DNA of 64,000 bases from Haloarchaeobius litoreus (lineage in GTDB: Archaea > Halobacteriota > Halobacteria > Halobacteriales > Natrialbaceae), in contig NZ_JANHJR010000002.1 of NCBI RefSeq assembly GCF_024495425.1, positions 372,001 to 436,000 of the forward strand. The letters are read 5' to 3'. The position numbers and the translations under genes were made by a program. The notes beneath the pieces are model-generated. The model was not told the DNA's origin, made no database searches, and worked only from the letters and a program-made list of their open reading frames with translations. Shown here piece by piece: positions 42,709 to 51,334 of the stretch. Positions within the stretch are counted from its first letter, which is position 1, and every line of letters begins with the position of its first letter.

Positions 42709-43362
42709 ATGAGCCTCCCACGCGACGACGCGCTCGACCGCGTCGCGGCTATCCTCGACACCATCGAGCACGAGGAGATGCCCGTGCCGGTCCGCGAGGT
42801 CTGGGTGTACGGCGACGTGGCGCTCGGCCTGGATCCCGTCGACCGCCTCGACGTCTACCTCACGAAGGACATCCTGCTCGGCGGCGACGCCTCCCGCGCC
42901 GACGAGTTCGAGGCGGAGTACGGCGTCCAGGGCGTCGGACAGACCGTCCGGACGGAGTGGGCCGACGAGTACCCGGAGCACCTCCGCGCGAACGCCAACG
43001 GCCACGCCGCCCCCGAGAAGTGCCTCGGCGCGCACCTGCTCCCCGACGAGGACGAACCCGTCCATCTGGAGGTGTGCAACGCCAGCTTCGACGACAACGT
43101 CACCCAGCGCCTCGCCGGCGCGAAGCGGCGCGAGGACTGGTCGACCCTGCTCGACCCCCGCGGCGTCTGTCTCTGGGTCGACGGCCGGCGCAGCGACGAG
43201 GCGATGCGCAAACTTCGCGAGTCCGAACTGGCGCTGCCGACGCTCTCCCGGGCGCTCGGGATGCTGGGACTGGAGGACGAGCAGGCGGAGGCGGCCGCCG
43301 CCGAACTGCACCAGTGGCGCGAGCAGCAGGAGGGTGCGACGGTGCGCGGCGACGTGGTGTAG
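42709..43362 (+). CDS. Conserved haloarchaeal protein of unknown function
   Basis: A 217-residue acidic soluble protein starting 8 bp after the kinase. It contains VREVWVYGDVALGLDPVDRLDVYLTKDILLGG, split around a nucleotidyltransferase-like GDV element, and a C-terminal RESELALPTLSRALGMLGLEDEQ helix pair. That could suggest a degenerate nucleotidyltransferase fold, but I cannot confirm it. Likely cotranscribed with the kinase. Confidence 0.6.
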   Translation: MSLPRDDALDRVAAILDTIEHEEMPVPVREVWVYGDVALGLDPVDRLDVYLTKDILLGGDASRADEFEAEYGVQGVGQTVRTEWADEYPEHLRANANGHAAPEKCLGAHLLPDEDEPVHLEVCNASFDDNVTQRLAGAKRREDWSTLLDPRGVCLWVDGRRSDEAMRKLRESELALPTLSRALGMLGLEDEQAEAAAAELHQWREQQEGATVRGDVV

Positions 43363-43375
43363 ACGCGCTCCCGCT

Positions 43376-43505
43376 CGCGGGTCGCTCGCGCTCCCCGCTC
43401 GAATCTCGGAGACGTCTCCCTGCGCTCGGCGTCTCCCTACTCCTCCACGGCTCGCTGCGCTCGCCGTTTCGGTTCGAGATTTCTCGCTGGCGCTCGAACC
43501 CTCGC
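43376..43505. repeat. Composite intergenic repeat, B-A arrangement
   Basis: The spacer after the first M29 aminopeptidase gene consists of two blocks. Block B (about 43376-43445) ends in CTGCGCTCGGCGTCTCCC and CTACTCCTC. Block A (about 43437-43505) holds CTCGCTGGCGCTCGAACC. The same blocks occur in the order A-B at 46960-47101, after the third M29 gene. Both abut a stop codon. Confidence 0.5.
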
Positions 43506-44605
43506 TACTCCTCGAACCCGTCCTCGAACCAGAACGTGCCGTCCTGCTGGACGAGTTCGCCGTCGATGGTGATGGTCGAGTCCTCGCTCATGTCGACGAT
43601 CATGTCCATGTGGATGGCGGACTCGTTGCGCTCGACGTCGCAGTCCTCGGGGACGTTCTCCTCGTAGGCACGCCCGAGGGCCATGTGGACGGTGTCGCCC
43701 ATCTTCTCGTCGAACAGCATGTTGTAGGTGAACCGGTCGATGTCGCGGTTCATGCCGATACCCAGTTCACCGATTCGCTTCGCGCCGTCGTCGGTGTCCA
43801 GCACGGCTGCCAGCACCTCCTCGTTCTTGCCGGCGCTGAAGTCGACGACCTCGCCGTCCTCGAACGTCAGGTGGACGTCCTGTACCTCCCGCCCGTGAGC
43901 CATCAGCGGCATGTCGAACAGCACCTCGCCCTCGACCGAATCGGGGACGGGCGCGGTGAACACCTCGCCGCCGGGCAGGTTGTTCTCGGCGTGGTCGTTC
44001 TTGCCGACGGTGCCCTCGATGCTCATCACGATGTCCGTCGTGTCGCCGCTCACGATGTGGACCTCGCTGCCCTCGTCGAGCCTGTCGGCCATCGGTTGCT
44101 GGAACTCGCGCTGTTCCTCCCAGTCCTTGTTGATGGCGTTCCAGACGAACTCCTCGTACGCTTCGGTGCTCATCTCGGCGTCCTGTGCGTTGCCCGGGGC
44201 GGGGTACTGCGTGCCCACCCACCGTTTCTCCATCATCTGGGACTGGATGGGCTGGAACAGCGTCGCCATCGCCGTGTTCTTCTCCGGCGGGATGTCCCCC
44301 TGCTCGTGGGTGTTCTTCGCCGCTCGGATGCCCACGGTGGCGTCGACGTGCTCGACCATCGCCGCCAGCGTGTCCGGGACGTCGTCGTAGTTCTCGGGGT
44401 CCATCGCGTGCATGAACGCCCGGTGCGCTCGCGAAGGCCGGCTCCACACGACGGGGAACGCGCCCCGTTTTCCGATCTCCTCGTGGAGCGCGATGAGCAG
44501 GTCCTCGGCGAGTTCGCCCCCGGAGAGGAGGACCTCGTCGCCTGCCTGCAGGTCGATGGAGTGTTCGACGATGATGCGTGCGTGTTCGCGGACTCTGTCG
44601 TCCAT
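43505..44605 (-). CDS. M29-family aminopeptidase (aminopeptidase T-like)
   Basis: A 366-residue metallopeptidase. M29 landmarks are visible: APGNAQDAEMSTEAYEEF, LTFEDGEVVDFSAGKNEEVL with a metal-binding Glu, GELGIGMNRDIDR, FDEKMGDTVHMALGRAY with Glu and His ligands, and NESAIHMDMIVDM with His and Asp. The family removes N-terminal residues from peptides using one or two metal ions. It is one of three paralogues in 5 kb. The promoter-side spacer to the second copy is short (91 bp). The physiological substrate is unknown. Confidence 0.85.
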   Translation of the reverse strand: MDDRVREHARIIVEHSIDLQAGDEVLLSGGELAEDLLIALHEEIGKRGAFPVVWSRPSRAHRAFMHAMDPENYDDVPDTLAAMVEHVDATVGIRAAKNTHEQGDIPPEKNTAMATLFQPIQSQMMEKRWVGTQYPAPGNAQDAEMSTEAYEEFVWNAINKDWEEQREFQQPMADRLDEGSEVHIVSGDTTDIVMSIEGTVGKNDHAENNLPGGEVFTAPVPDSVEGEVLFDMPLMAHGREVQDVHLTFEDGEVVDFSAGKNEEVLAAVLDTDDGAKRIGELGIGMNRDIDRFTYNMLFDEKMGDTVHMALGRAYEENVPEDCDVERNESAIHMDMIVDMSEDSTITIDGELVQQDGTFWFEDGFEE

Positions 44606-44696
44606 AACTGGGGGTGTCCCGCACGGGGGATAATGATTTTCAGAACGATTATTCTGTATAGCGATTGATGGTTTGTCGCGGGGGGAGTCCCCCCGA

Positions 44697-45785
44697 CTAC
44701 TCGAACCCGTCCTCGAATCTGAACGTCCCGTCGCGCTGCACGACCTCGCCGTCGACCGCGATGAACGAGTCCTCGCTCATGTCGACGAGCATATCGACGT
44801 GGAGCGAGCTCTCGTTGCCCGACATCCCCTCGGGGACGACCTCGTCGAGACACCGCCCGAGCGCGAGGTGGACGGTGTCGCCCATCTTCTCGTCGAACAG
44901 CATGTGGTTCGTGAGCCGGTCGATGTCGCGGTTCATGCCGATGCCGAGTTCGCCGAGGCGATGCGAGCCGTCGTCACGTTCGAGGATGGATTCGAGGGTA
45001 TCCTCGCCCGACTCCGCCTCGAACTCCACGACCTCGCCGTCCTCGAACCGGAGCCAGACGTTCTCCAGCTCCTCGCCGCGGGTGACGACGGGCAGGTCGA
45101 ACAGCACCTCGCCCTCGACGCCGTCGGGCACCGGCACCGTGTACGCCTCGCCGCCGGGCAGGTTCCGCTTCGCGTCGTCGTTCCCGGCGTCCATCCCGGC
45201 GACCGAGAGCGTGATGTCCGTCCGGTCGCCCGAGACGATGCGGACCTCGTCGGCGGGGTCGAGGATGTCGACCAGCTGCTGCTGGAACGCCCGTTGTGCG
45301 TCCCAGTCCTTGTCGATGGCGTCGTAGACGAACGCCTCGTAGGCGTCGGTGCTCATCTCGGCCGCCTGTGCATTGCCCGGCAGCGGGTGCATCGTCCCGA
45401 CCCAGGGCATGTCGAGGTGTGCCTCCATGATGGGCTGGTTCGCCTCACCCAGCGCGTTCGACACCTCGTCGGGCACGTCGCTCGTCTCTCTCGTGTTTGC
45501 CATCCCCCAGGCCATGACGAGCTTGTCCGCCGCTTCGAGCGCCGCCAGCTTGTGCTCCTTCAGCGCCGCCGCATCTGGGTCGAACTCGCGGAGGTACGCC
45601 CGGGATGCGCGGGGGCTCGCCCCGATTCGCATCGGAATCGCGTCGCGCTTTCCCAGCTCCTCGTACAGCGCGACGACGAACTCCTCGACCGCGGGTTTCG
45701 CGTCCACCAGCACCCGGTCGCCGGGCTGGACGTCGAGACAGTGGTCGACGACGATCTCTGCATGGTTCCTGATTCGCGGGTCCAT
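44697..45785 (-). CDS. M29-family aminopeptidase, second paralogue
   Basis: A 362-residue homologue of its neighbours with the same landmarks: LPGNAQAAEMSTDAYEAF, LRFEDGEVVEFEAESGEDTL, FDEKMGDTVHLALGRCL and NESSLHVDMLVDM. It is the most divergent of the three at the N-terminal substrate domain, so it may prefer other peptides. The ATG at 45783-45785 (MDPRIRNHAEIVV) aligns with the third copy's MDPRVERHAEIIV; the frame reaching 45812 has no conserved residues. Confidence 0.83.
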   Translation of the reverse strand: MDPRIRNHAEIVVDHCLDVQPGDRVLVDAKPAVEEFVVALYEELGKRDAIPMRIGASPRASRAYLREFDPDAAALKEHKLAALEAADKLVMAWGMANTRETSDVPDEVSNALGEANQPIMEAHLDMPWVGTMHPLPGNAQAAEMSTDAYEAFVYDAIDKDWDAQRAFQQQLVDILDPADEVRIVSGDRTDITLSVAGMDAGNDDAKRNLPGGEAYTVPVPDGVEGEVLFDLPVVTRGEELENVWLRFEDGEVVEFEAESGEDTLESILERDDGSHRLGELGIGMNRDIDRLTNHMLFDEKMGDTVHLALGRCLDEVVPEGMSGNESSLHVDMLVDMSEDSFIAVDGEVVQRDGTFRFEDGFE

Positions 45786-45842
45786 GCACACAGGCTGTGG
45801 CGTGGGCCACAAAACGGCTCGCAGAAATTCGTTTCTGTGCGA

Positions 45843-46796
45843 TTACCGAGAGTGGTCGGTGGTGAACCGGCCGACCATCGCACCGGCGAGGACGACACAT
45901 GGTGTGGCGACGCACGAAGCCGTCTGGACGAGGAGGTAGAGGGCCCCCTCCGGGTCGACGAGGTAGCCGGAATCGGGCGACGCCACCAGCACCTGGCCGA
46001 GGTAGAGGGAGACGTACCCGAACACGGCGGCAACGAGTACGATTCCGAACACCGACCGCCACTCGCTCGCCGGGTCGTGCTGCCGACCCCAGACGGAGCC
46101 GAGGCCGAACAGCAGTACCCAGTTGAGGACGAAGCTCAGCGGGAAGGCGGTGGCGGTCAGCAGTCGCAGCAACGCGGGGTCCGTCTGCAGGTCGAGCAGG
46201 AAGACGAGCCCGAACCCGGTGACGTGCCACCGCGCCAGACCGGCGAGGAGGCCTGCAACGCCGAGTCCAATCGCCCATCGGAGCGACAGCGTCGAATCCG
46301 CGCCGGACTCCCGGACGGACCGTTCCGACACGCGGTGCCGGACGGACGCGACAGACGCACCGCCGAGCAGGACGAACGGTGTGGCGAGTATCGGCAGCAC
46401 CTCGACGAGGCCGAAGCCGGCGATCCCGAGTGGCCACCCGTAGGCTGCCTGCTCGGGGAACAGAAACCGGGGAAGCACGGCCAGCCCGAATCCGAGGAGA
46501 TGCGACGCCGTGACGGCGACGAGTGCGTGCTGATACTCGGACTCCACTGCAACGTCCGTCGCCCACAGGTAGCCGACGGCCAGCAGCAGGAACGGGTTCA
46601 TCAGTGCCAGCAGGAGTCCCAGCTGCTGGGAGGAGAGTGCTCCCGTGAGGACCCCCGGATACGTACTGAGGGCGACCTCGGCTCCCTGTACTGCGCCGAC
46701 CAGGAACCCGACGACGCCGAGCAGGGGGAGCCAGCGCCGCGGGTTCCCGTCCGCATGTGTCGAAACACCAGAAACGTGTGCATTCGTATCAGTCAT
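45843..46796 (-). CDS. Polytopic membrane protein
   Basis: A 317-residue protein with about eight hydrophobic helices and short charged loops (for example WLPLLGVVGFLVGAV, LGLLLALMNPFLLLAVGYL, SHLLGFGLAVLPRFLF, VFGIVLVAAVFGYVSLYLG). There is no transporter signature I recognise. It separates the second and third M29 genes on the same strand. The promoter region has a TATA-like TATTTAAT core (46842-46849) flanked by an 8-bp inverted repeat. A link to peptide uptake for the aminopeptidases is possible but unsupported. Confidence 0.65.
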   Translation of the reverse strand: MTDTNAHVSGVSTHADGNPRRWLPLLGVVGFLVGAVQGAEVALSTYPGVLTGALSSQQLGLLLALMNPFLLLAVGYLWATDVAVESEYQHALVAVTASHLLGFGLAVLPRFLFPEQAAYGWPLGIAGFGLVEVLPILATPFVLLGGASVASVRHRVSERSVRESGADSTLSLRWAIGLGVAGLLAGLARWHVTGFGLVFLLDLQTDPALLRLLTATAFPLSFVLNWVLLFGLGSVWGRQHDPASEWRSVFGIVLVAAVFGYVSLYLGQVLVASPDSGYLVDPEGALYLLVQTASCVATPCVVLAGAMVGRFTTDHSR

Positions 46797-46830
46797 CTGT
46801 AATCGAATCCGTGAGTGTGAAACGCAATTA

Positions 46831-46869
46831 TCTGTCCACTATTAAATATTCCTGCCAGAACTGGACAGA
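46831..46869 (-). promoter_or_regulatory. Promoter with flanking inverted repeat, membrane protein gene
   Basis: TCTGTCCA (46831-46838) and TGGACAGA (46862-46869) are exact reverse complements flanking ATTAAATATT at 46841-46850, which reads AATATTTAAT on the transcribed strand. This lies about 45 bp upstream of the start at 46796. It is a plausible TATA element embedded between operator arms. Confidence 0.4.
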
Positions 46870-46959
46870 ACGAATAAATTATCGCTGTGCGTTGGTAAGC
46901 TGTCGGAGCAGGTGCGACTCGCGCCGGCTGCTGTCGGCTTCCGCACGGAATCGCCCTAC

Positions 46960-47101
46960 TTCTCCACAGCTCGCTGGCGCTCACCGTTCCTGTACGAGGT
47001 TCTTCGCTGGCGCTCAGAACCTCGCTACTGCTCGCGGGTCGCGTTGCTCCCCGCTCGCGTGTTGGAGATGCCTCCCTGCGCTCGGCGTCTCCCTACTCCT
47101 C
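46960..47101. repeat. Composite intergenic repeat, A-B arrangement
   Basis: Block A (about 46960-47034) and block B (about 47032-47101) match the blocks at 43376-43505 but in the opposite order. The last 35 bp (47067-47101) and 43411-43445 differ at only two or three positions. The block ends exactly at the stop of the third M29 gene. The rest of the gap 46797-46960 holds the membrane gene promoter. Confidence 0.5.
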
Positions 47102-48172
47102 GAACCGGAACGTCCCGTCTCGCTGTACGACCTCGCCGTCGACCTCGATGAACGAGTCCTCGCTCATATCGACGATCATGTCCATGTGCATCGCGCTCTC
47201 GTTGAACGGCTGGCCGTCGGGCACGGTGTGCTCGATGGCCTGCCCGATGGCGAGGTGGATGGTGTCGCCCATCTTCTCGTCGAACAGGATGTTGTAGGTG
47301 AACCGGTCGATGTCGCGGTTCATCCCGATGCCGAGCTCGCCGAGACGGCGCGCGCCCTCGTCGGTGTCGAGCACGGCACCGAGCAAGTCCTCGTTCTTCT
47401 CGGCGGCGTGCTCGACGACCTCGCCCGCTTCGAACTTGAGCCAGGCGTCCTCGATCTCGCGGCCCTGTGCGACGAGGGGTTTGTCGAACAGCACCTCGCC
47501 CTCGACGCTGTCGGGGACGGGCGCGGTGTACACCTCGCCGCCGGGGAGGTTGAGTTCGGCGTAGTCGTTCGCGGTGACCATGCCGTCGACGCTCATCCGG
47601 ATGTCCGTCGTGTCGCCTGAGACGATGCGGACCTCGTCCGCGGGGTCGAGGATCTCGACCATCTGCTCCTGGAACGTCCGTTGTGCGTCCCAGTCCTTGT
47701 TGACGGCGTCGTAGAGGAACTCCTCGTAGGCTGCGGTGCTCATCTCGGCGTCCTGTGCGTTGCCCGGGGCGGGGTACTGCGTGGCGACCCAGCGCTTGTC
47801 CATGCGCTCGACGCTGACGGGTCGCCATGCCTGCGTCATCGCGGAGCGTGTCTCGGGGTCGACGTCGCCCGTCTCGTTCGTGTTCTCGTCGGCGCGGACG
47901 ATGATGACCACGTCCGTCTCCTCCATCTCGGCGAGCTTGTGCCCGGGGAGCGTGAAGGAGTCGGGGTCGGAGGCGCGCATGAACGCCCGGCTCGCCCGCG
48001 AGCTGCGCAGGCTGTAGGTCGGGTTCGCGCCCTTCTCGCCCAGCTTCTCGGCGATGGCGACGACCAGGTCCTCGGCGACCGGTGGTGCGCTGACGATGAC
48101 GTTGTCGTCTTCCTCGACCTGCGTGGAGTGTTCGACGATTATCTCCGCGTGCCGCTCGACTCGTGGGTCCAT
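47093..48172 (-). CDS. M29-family aminopeptidase, third paralogue
   Basis: A 359-residue paralogue closest to the first copy: YPAPGNAQDAEMSTAAYEEF, LKFEAGEVVEHAAEKNEDLL, FDEKMGDTIHLAIGQAIEH and NESAMHMDMIVDMSEDS, with the expected Glu/His/Asp metal ligands. The ATG at 48170-48172 gives MDPRVERHAE. The gene faces no close neighbour on its 5' side except the regulator ending at 48229. All three copies keep the catalytic motifs, so none looks broken. Confidence 0.85.
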   Translation of the reverse strand: MDPRVERHAEIIVEHSTQVEEDDNVIVSAPPVAEDLVVAIAEKLGEKGANPTYSLRSSRASRAFMRASDPDSFTLPGHKLAEMEETDVVIIVRADENTNETGDVDPETRSAMTQAWRPVSVERMDKRWVATQYPAPGNAQDAEMSTAAYEEFLYDAVNKDWDAQRTFQEQMVEILDPADEVRIVSGDTTDIRMSVDGMVTANDYAELNLPGGEVYTAPVPDSVEGEVLFDKPLVAQGREIEDAWLKFEAGEVVEHAAEKNEDLLGAVLDTDEGARRLGELGIGMNRDIDRFTYNILFDEKMGDTIHLAIGQAIEHTVPDGQPFNESAMHMDMIVDMSEDSFIEVDGEVVQRDGTFRFEE

Positions 48173-48228
48173 GTCCGAGTGGAATCGCGTCGTGATGTTA
48201 ACGGTTTCCAGAAGCAGTTTTCTGTCAC

Positions 48229-49134
48229 TTAGGTTGTGGTTCGCTCGCTGGCGACGACGGCGCCCTGCCCGTCCAGCGTGAGGTCGAGCCGTTCGTCGTC
48301 GACCTCGACGCGCACCCGATACCGCGGCGGGTCCTCGCCCGTCCGGACCGTCTCGCCGTCGGTGAGGAACGGGAGCGTCCACGGGAGCCGGTTGGCGACG
48401 TCGATACCGTGGTCGTCGCAGAACGCGACGAACCGCTGGTCGCGGAGCACCACGACGCCGGCCGACGAGCGGGTGAACGCGCCACAGCGCTCGCAGCTGG
48501 TCCGGAACGTGTAGTCGATGTCGGCGTCGTCGGGGGCCGCGACGATCTCGCGTTCGACCCATCCAGCGCACTCGTGACAGATGCCGCCGACGAGCAGTTC
48601 GATGCGGGCGTACGTCGTCCGCGTTGCGAGCGCGAGGAGCTCGCGCATCGACCGGTCGGTCGCGGCTCCCGGCGGCACCGTCGTGCGGAGGATGGTGTGG
48701 TCGTTCTCGCAGCCGACGTCGAGGTCGCCGCCGTCGAACCGGGCGACGAGCTCGGCGTCGCACCTCGTGCACGTGTCGCCGAGTGGCTCCGGGTCGAGTT
48801 CGACGTCGGTGTCGTAGGTTCCCCCGAGGATGGCCCCGACGACCTCGCGCCCGGCGTAGGTGAGCACGTAGCCGTCGTCGGTCTCCTCGACGAACCGGCC
48901 GCGGAGCTTCCCGAGGTGGTAGTTGAACCGCCCCGAGTCGGCGACGCCGGTGCGGTCGCGGAGTTCGGAGAACGTCAGGGCGCGCTGTTCTGGGTCAGCG
49001 CGACGCGCATCGACCAGCGCCTCCAGGATGGCGACGCGGGTCTCGTCGCCGAGCACGGCGAAGGCGTCCGAGGCAGCCCCCACCCCGGGCGCTTCGTCGG
49101 CCGTCTCCTCCGCTGTCGTCGTGTCGTCGCTCAT
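48229..49134 (-). CDS. ArsR-like winged-helix regulator with zinc-ribbon-like C-terminus
   Basis: A 301-residue protein. Residues about 32-105 are a winged helix (AFAVLGDETRVAILEALVD, then TFSELRDRTGVADSGRFNYHLGKL, split by the turn). The C-terminal 190 residues carry repeated CxxC-type pairs (CTRC, CENDH, CHEC, CERCG), which suggests metal binding. Haloarchaea have many such regulators. The targets are unknown. The ATG at 49132-49134 (MSDDTTTAEE) is preferred over a GTG-led extension. It lies next to the third M29 gene on the same strand. Confidence 0.75.
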   Translation of the reverse strand: MSDDTTTAEETADEAPGVGAASDAFAVLGDETRVAILEALVDARRADPEQRALTFSELRDRTGVADSGRFNYHLGKLRGRFVEETDDGYVLTYAGREVVGAILGGTYDTDVELDPEPLGDTCTRCDAELVARFDGGDLDVGCENDHTILRTTVPPGAATDRSMRELLALATRTTYARIELLVGGICHECAGWVEREIVAAPDDADIDYTFRTSCERCGAFTRSSAGVVVLRDQRFVAFCDDHGIDVANRLPWTLPFLTDGETVRTGEDPPRYRVRVEVDDERLDLTLDGQGAVVASERTTT

Positions 49135-49204
49135 GGACGACGCAACTCCCGCCGCCAGCAAAAGTCCCTCGGCGTCGGTCGGTCACGACGACCACCAGTC
49201 GGGG

Positions 49205-50008
49205 TCAGTCGCGGTCGGCCACGCGCCCGACCGTCACGTAGAACGGCACCGTCTCGGTCCGTCGGTAGTCGCCGTCGGCGGCCTGCGCGGCGGCCTCGCG
49301 GCCCATCTCGCGCCACGACTCCCGGAGGTCGTCGTACTCGCTATCCGAGAGTGTCGTTCGCAGGCTGGCCTCGTCGCTGGCCAGTCCCGCGCCGCTGGCC
49401 TTCTTCGCGACCGCCTGCAGGTCGGCCTCGTCGTACGGCGGTGCGAGCGTCCGGGTGTGCTCGTACCGGCGCGTCTCCACGTCGACCAGTCCGGCCTCGC
49501 CCAGGAGTTCCGCTGCCTCGCTCCCGAGCGCCGGGTCCACCTCGCTCCCGGCGATGTAGGCCGCCCGTGCCGCCCGTGCCAGCCCGGCCTCCCGGTCGAC
49601 CGTCGACTCGACAGTGACGGCGGCGTTGTCCGGCTCCACGACCGCCACCCGGTCGGCGGCGACACGGGCGAACTCCCGCACCGCGACGCTCGGGTCGGGC
49701 AGGTTCACCAGCAGCGCCTGACAGGTCACGAGGTCGAAGGCGTCGTCGCGGAACGGGAGCCGCGTCGCATCGCCCGCCACGACCGGGACGAACTCGCGGG
49801 CCACCGCCAGCAGCGCCGGGTCGGCGTCACAGCCCACGACCCGGCCGGCCGTCTCCTCGGCGAGCACGCGCGAGAACTCGCCCGTCCCACAGCCCACGTC
49901 GAGGACGCTGTCCGCACTTCCGAGTTCGAGCGGTTCGAGCGCCGCCCGCGAGTCCGCCCACATCCCGCTGCGGGTGTGTTCGAGGTACTCCGCGTCGAAT
50001 CGTCGCAC
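49205..50008 (-). CDS. SAM-dependent methyltransferase
   Basis: A 267-residue class I methyltransferase of the Methyltransf_11 type. SAM motif I is VLDVGCGTGEFSR, the acidic end of strand 2 is in VVGCDAD, and AGDATRLPFRDDAFDLVTC spans the motif II-III region. The substrate is unknown. The frame stays open to an ATG at 50188, but that extension reads the dispersed repeat at 50070-50185 and lacks coding character. The GTG at 50006-50008 (VRRFDAEYLEHTRSGMW) is the better start. Confidence 0.75.
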   Translation of the reverse strand: MRRFDAEYLEHTRSGMWADSRAALEPLELGSADSVLDVGCGTGEFSRVLAEETAGRVVGCDADPALLAVAREFVPVVAGDATRLPFRDDAFDLVTCQALLVNLPDPSVAVREFARVAADRVAVVEPDNAAVTVESTVDREAGLARAARAAYIAGSEVDPALGSEAAELLGEAGLVDVETRRYEHTRTLAPPYDEADLQAVAKKASGAGLASDEASLRTTLSDSEYDDLRESWREMGREAAAQAADGDYRRTETVPFYVTVGRVADRD

Positions 50009-50069
50009 GGACGGGCTTGGGAGGCGTCGGTGAAAAGCGATTGGAAGCGGGGCGGGAGCCGGTAGCGAT

Positions 50070-50185
50070 GGTGGCGGAGCAGCCGGTAGGCGCGCGGCTC
50101 GCGAGCGTGGCAAGCGTGGCGAGCGCAGCGAGCCCCGGGAGTCGAGAACCTCGGGGCTTTCCGGCTGTTCGTCGGGCTTCGTCAC
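50070..50185. repeat. Dispersed GC-rich intergenic repeat, copy 2 (inverted)
   Basis: 50122-50171 matches the reverse complement of 12013-12062 at about 45 of 50 positions. The block is rich in GCGAGC and GAGCGCAGCGAGC. It sits between the methyltransferase and endonuclease IV genes and makes a spurious 60-codon extension of the former. Confidence 0.6.
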
Positions 50186-50213
50186 CATCCGAAAACGAGC
50201 CGAAGAACCAGTC

Positions 50214-51050
50214 TCAGACGTCGTCCCGAAGCTCCCGGACCTTGTCGACGTTCCAGGCGAAGCTCCGGCCGTCCTCGGTGGGGGTCTCCAGCACGAGGGG
50301 CTGGTCGCGGACCAGTTCGTGGTTGACGAACGCGCGCATGCCGTCGTCGCCGATGTAGCCGTCGCCGATGTGGGCGTGTTCGTCCTTGTTCGTCCCGCAC
50401 TCGTGCTTGGAGTCGTTGAGGTGGACGCAGGCCAGTTTCTCCGCGCCGACGACGTCGTCGAACTCGGTCATCGTCTCCTCGACGGCTTCGGGCGTCGAGA
50501 GGTCGTAGCCCGCGGCGAACATGTGGGCGGTGTCGAGGCATACTTCGAGGTCGTGATCGGACTGTTCCAGCACGCTCGCGAGGTGCTCGAAGTCGCCGCC
50601 GAGCTTGGTGCCCGAGCCCGCGTCGGACTCGACGAGGACGGTGACGCCGTCGGGCACGTCGAGCTCGTCGAGCGCGCTCGCGGCGTTCTCGATGCCGCCC
50701 TCGACGCCCGCGCCGGTGTGTGCGCCGAGGTGGACGTTGACGTAGTCGATGTCGAGTTCGGCGGCCGCGTCGACCTCCTGCTGCATCGAGTCGATGGACT
50801 TCTCGCGAAGCCCGTCCTTGGGCGTGCAGAGGTTGACGAGGTACGACGCGTGGATGACCCACGGGCCCTCCAGCGACTCCGCGGTGCCGTCGCGGAAGGC
50901 TGTGGCCTCCTCGTCCTCGATGCTGCCGTGGTCCCACACCTGCGGGGAGTGCGTGAAGATCTGTCCGCAGTTGCCGCCGATTTCGAGCTGGTTCCCGACG
51001 GCGTTGTCGACACCGCCCGCGATGGAGACGTGTGCGCCTACCTTGACCAT
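50214..51050 (-). CDS. nfo: Endonuclease IV (AP endonuclease)
   Basis: A 278-residue TIM-barrel nuclease that cuts DNA 5' of abasic sites in base excision repair. Metal-ligand motifs are present: [56 protein letters not shown] and VLETPTEDG, giving the three-zinc centre. Length is normal. The ATG at 51048-51050 ([13 protein letters not shown]) is the family start. Confidence 0.9.
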   Translation of the reverse strand: MVKVGAHVSIAGGVDNAVGNQLEIGGNCGQIFTHSPQVWDHGSIEDEEATAFRDGTAESLEGPWVIHASYLVNLCTPKDGLREKSIDSMQQEVDAAAELDIDYVNVHLGAHTGAGVEGGIENAASALDELDVPDGVTVLVESDAGSGTKLGGDFEHLASVLEQSDHDLEVCLDTAHMFAAGYDLSTPEAVEETMTEFDDVVGAEKLACVHLNDSKHECGTNKDEHAHIGDGYIGDDGMRAFVNHELVRDQPLVLETPTEDGRSFAWNVDKVRELRDDV

Positions 51051-51184
51051 ACCGACGGGTGGGGGTAGCGGGTCAAAGTGGCTTCGGAAGCGGTTGAAGA
51101 CGAGATTAGTGCGTGAGTAGGGAAGGAACACGACTGTCTCGAAAGGCCTCGCTGGTTTTCCCAAAATCAAATGCCGTCCCATGA

Positions 51185-51285
51185 CTAGCCAGAACGCCCC
51201 GAGTCGCTCGGCTCCGGTGCTCATCCCTCACACGAGCGCGGCGAGCGGCCTTCGGCACGCTCGCCACCCGGCTGAGTAGTCGATG
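51185..51285. repeat. Dispersed GC-rich intergenic repeat, copy 3 (partial)
   Basis: AGCCAGAACGCCCCGAG near 51187-51203 and the CACGAGCGCGGCGAG, TTCGGCACGCTCGCCA stretch up to about 51273 correspond to the two ends of the repeat at 11965-12290 in the same order, with the middle missing. Confidence 0.45.
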
Positions 51286-51298
51286 CAGCAGGGCAAAA

Positions 51299-51317
51299 GT
51301 TTACAATAGTTGTAAAC
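51299..51317. promoter_or_regulatory. Perfect 19-bp palindrome downstream of lplA
   Basis: GTTTACAATAGTTGTAAAC: two 8-bp arms with a 3-bp centre, 18 bp past the lplA stop and about 250 bp upstream of nfo. On the minus strand it is followed by CTTTTGC, so it could be an lplA terminator hairpin. It also has the look of an operator. Confidence 0.4.
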
Positions 51318-51334
51318 CTCCGGCCGAAAACGGT

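Noticed and set aside
43376-47101. CRISPR-like repeats
   Set aside because: The repeated blocks are few, irregularly spaced and not separated by unique spacers of constant length. No cas genes are present.
50009-50188. A 60-codon N-terminal extension of the methyltransferase
   Set aside because: It translates the dispersed repeat found at other places and has no similarity to methyltransferases.
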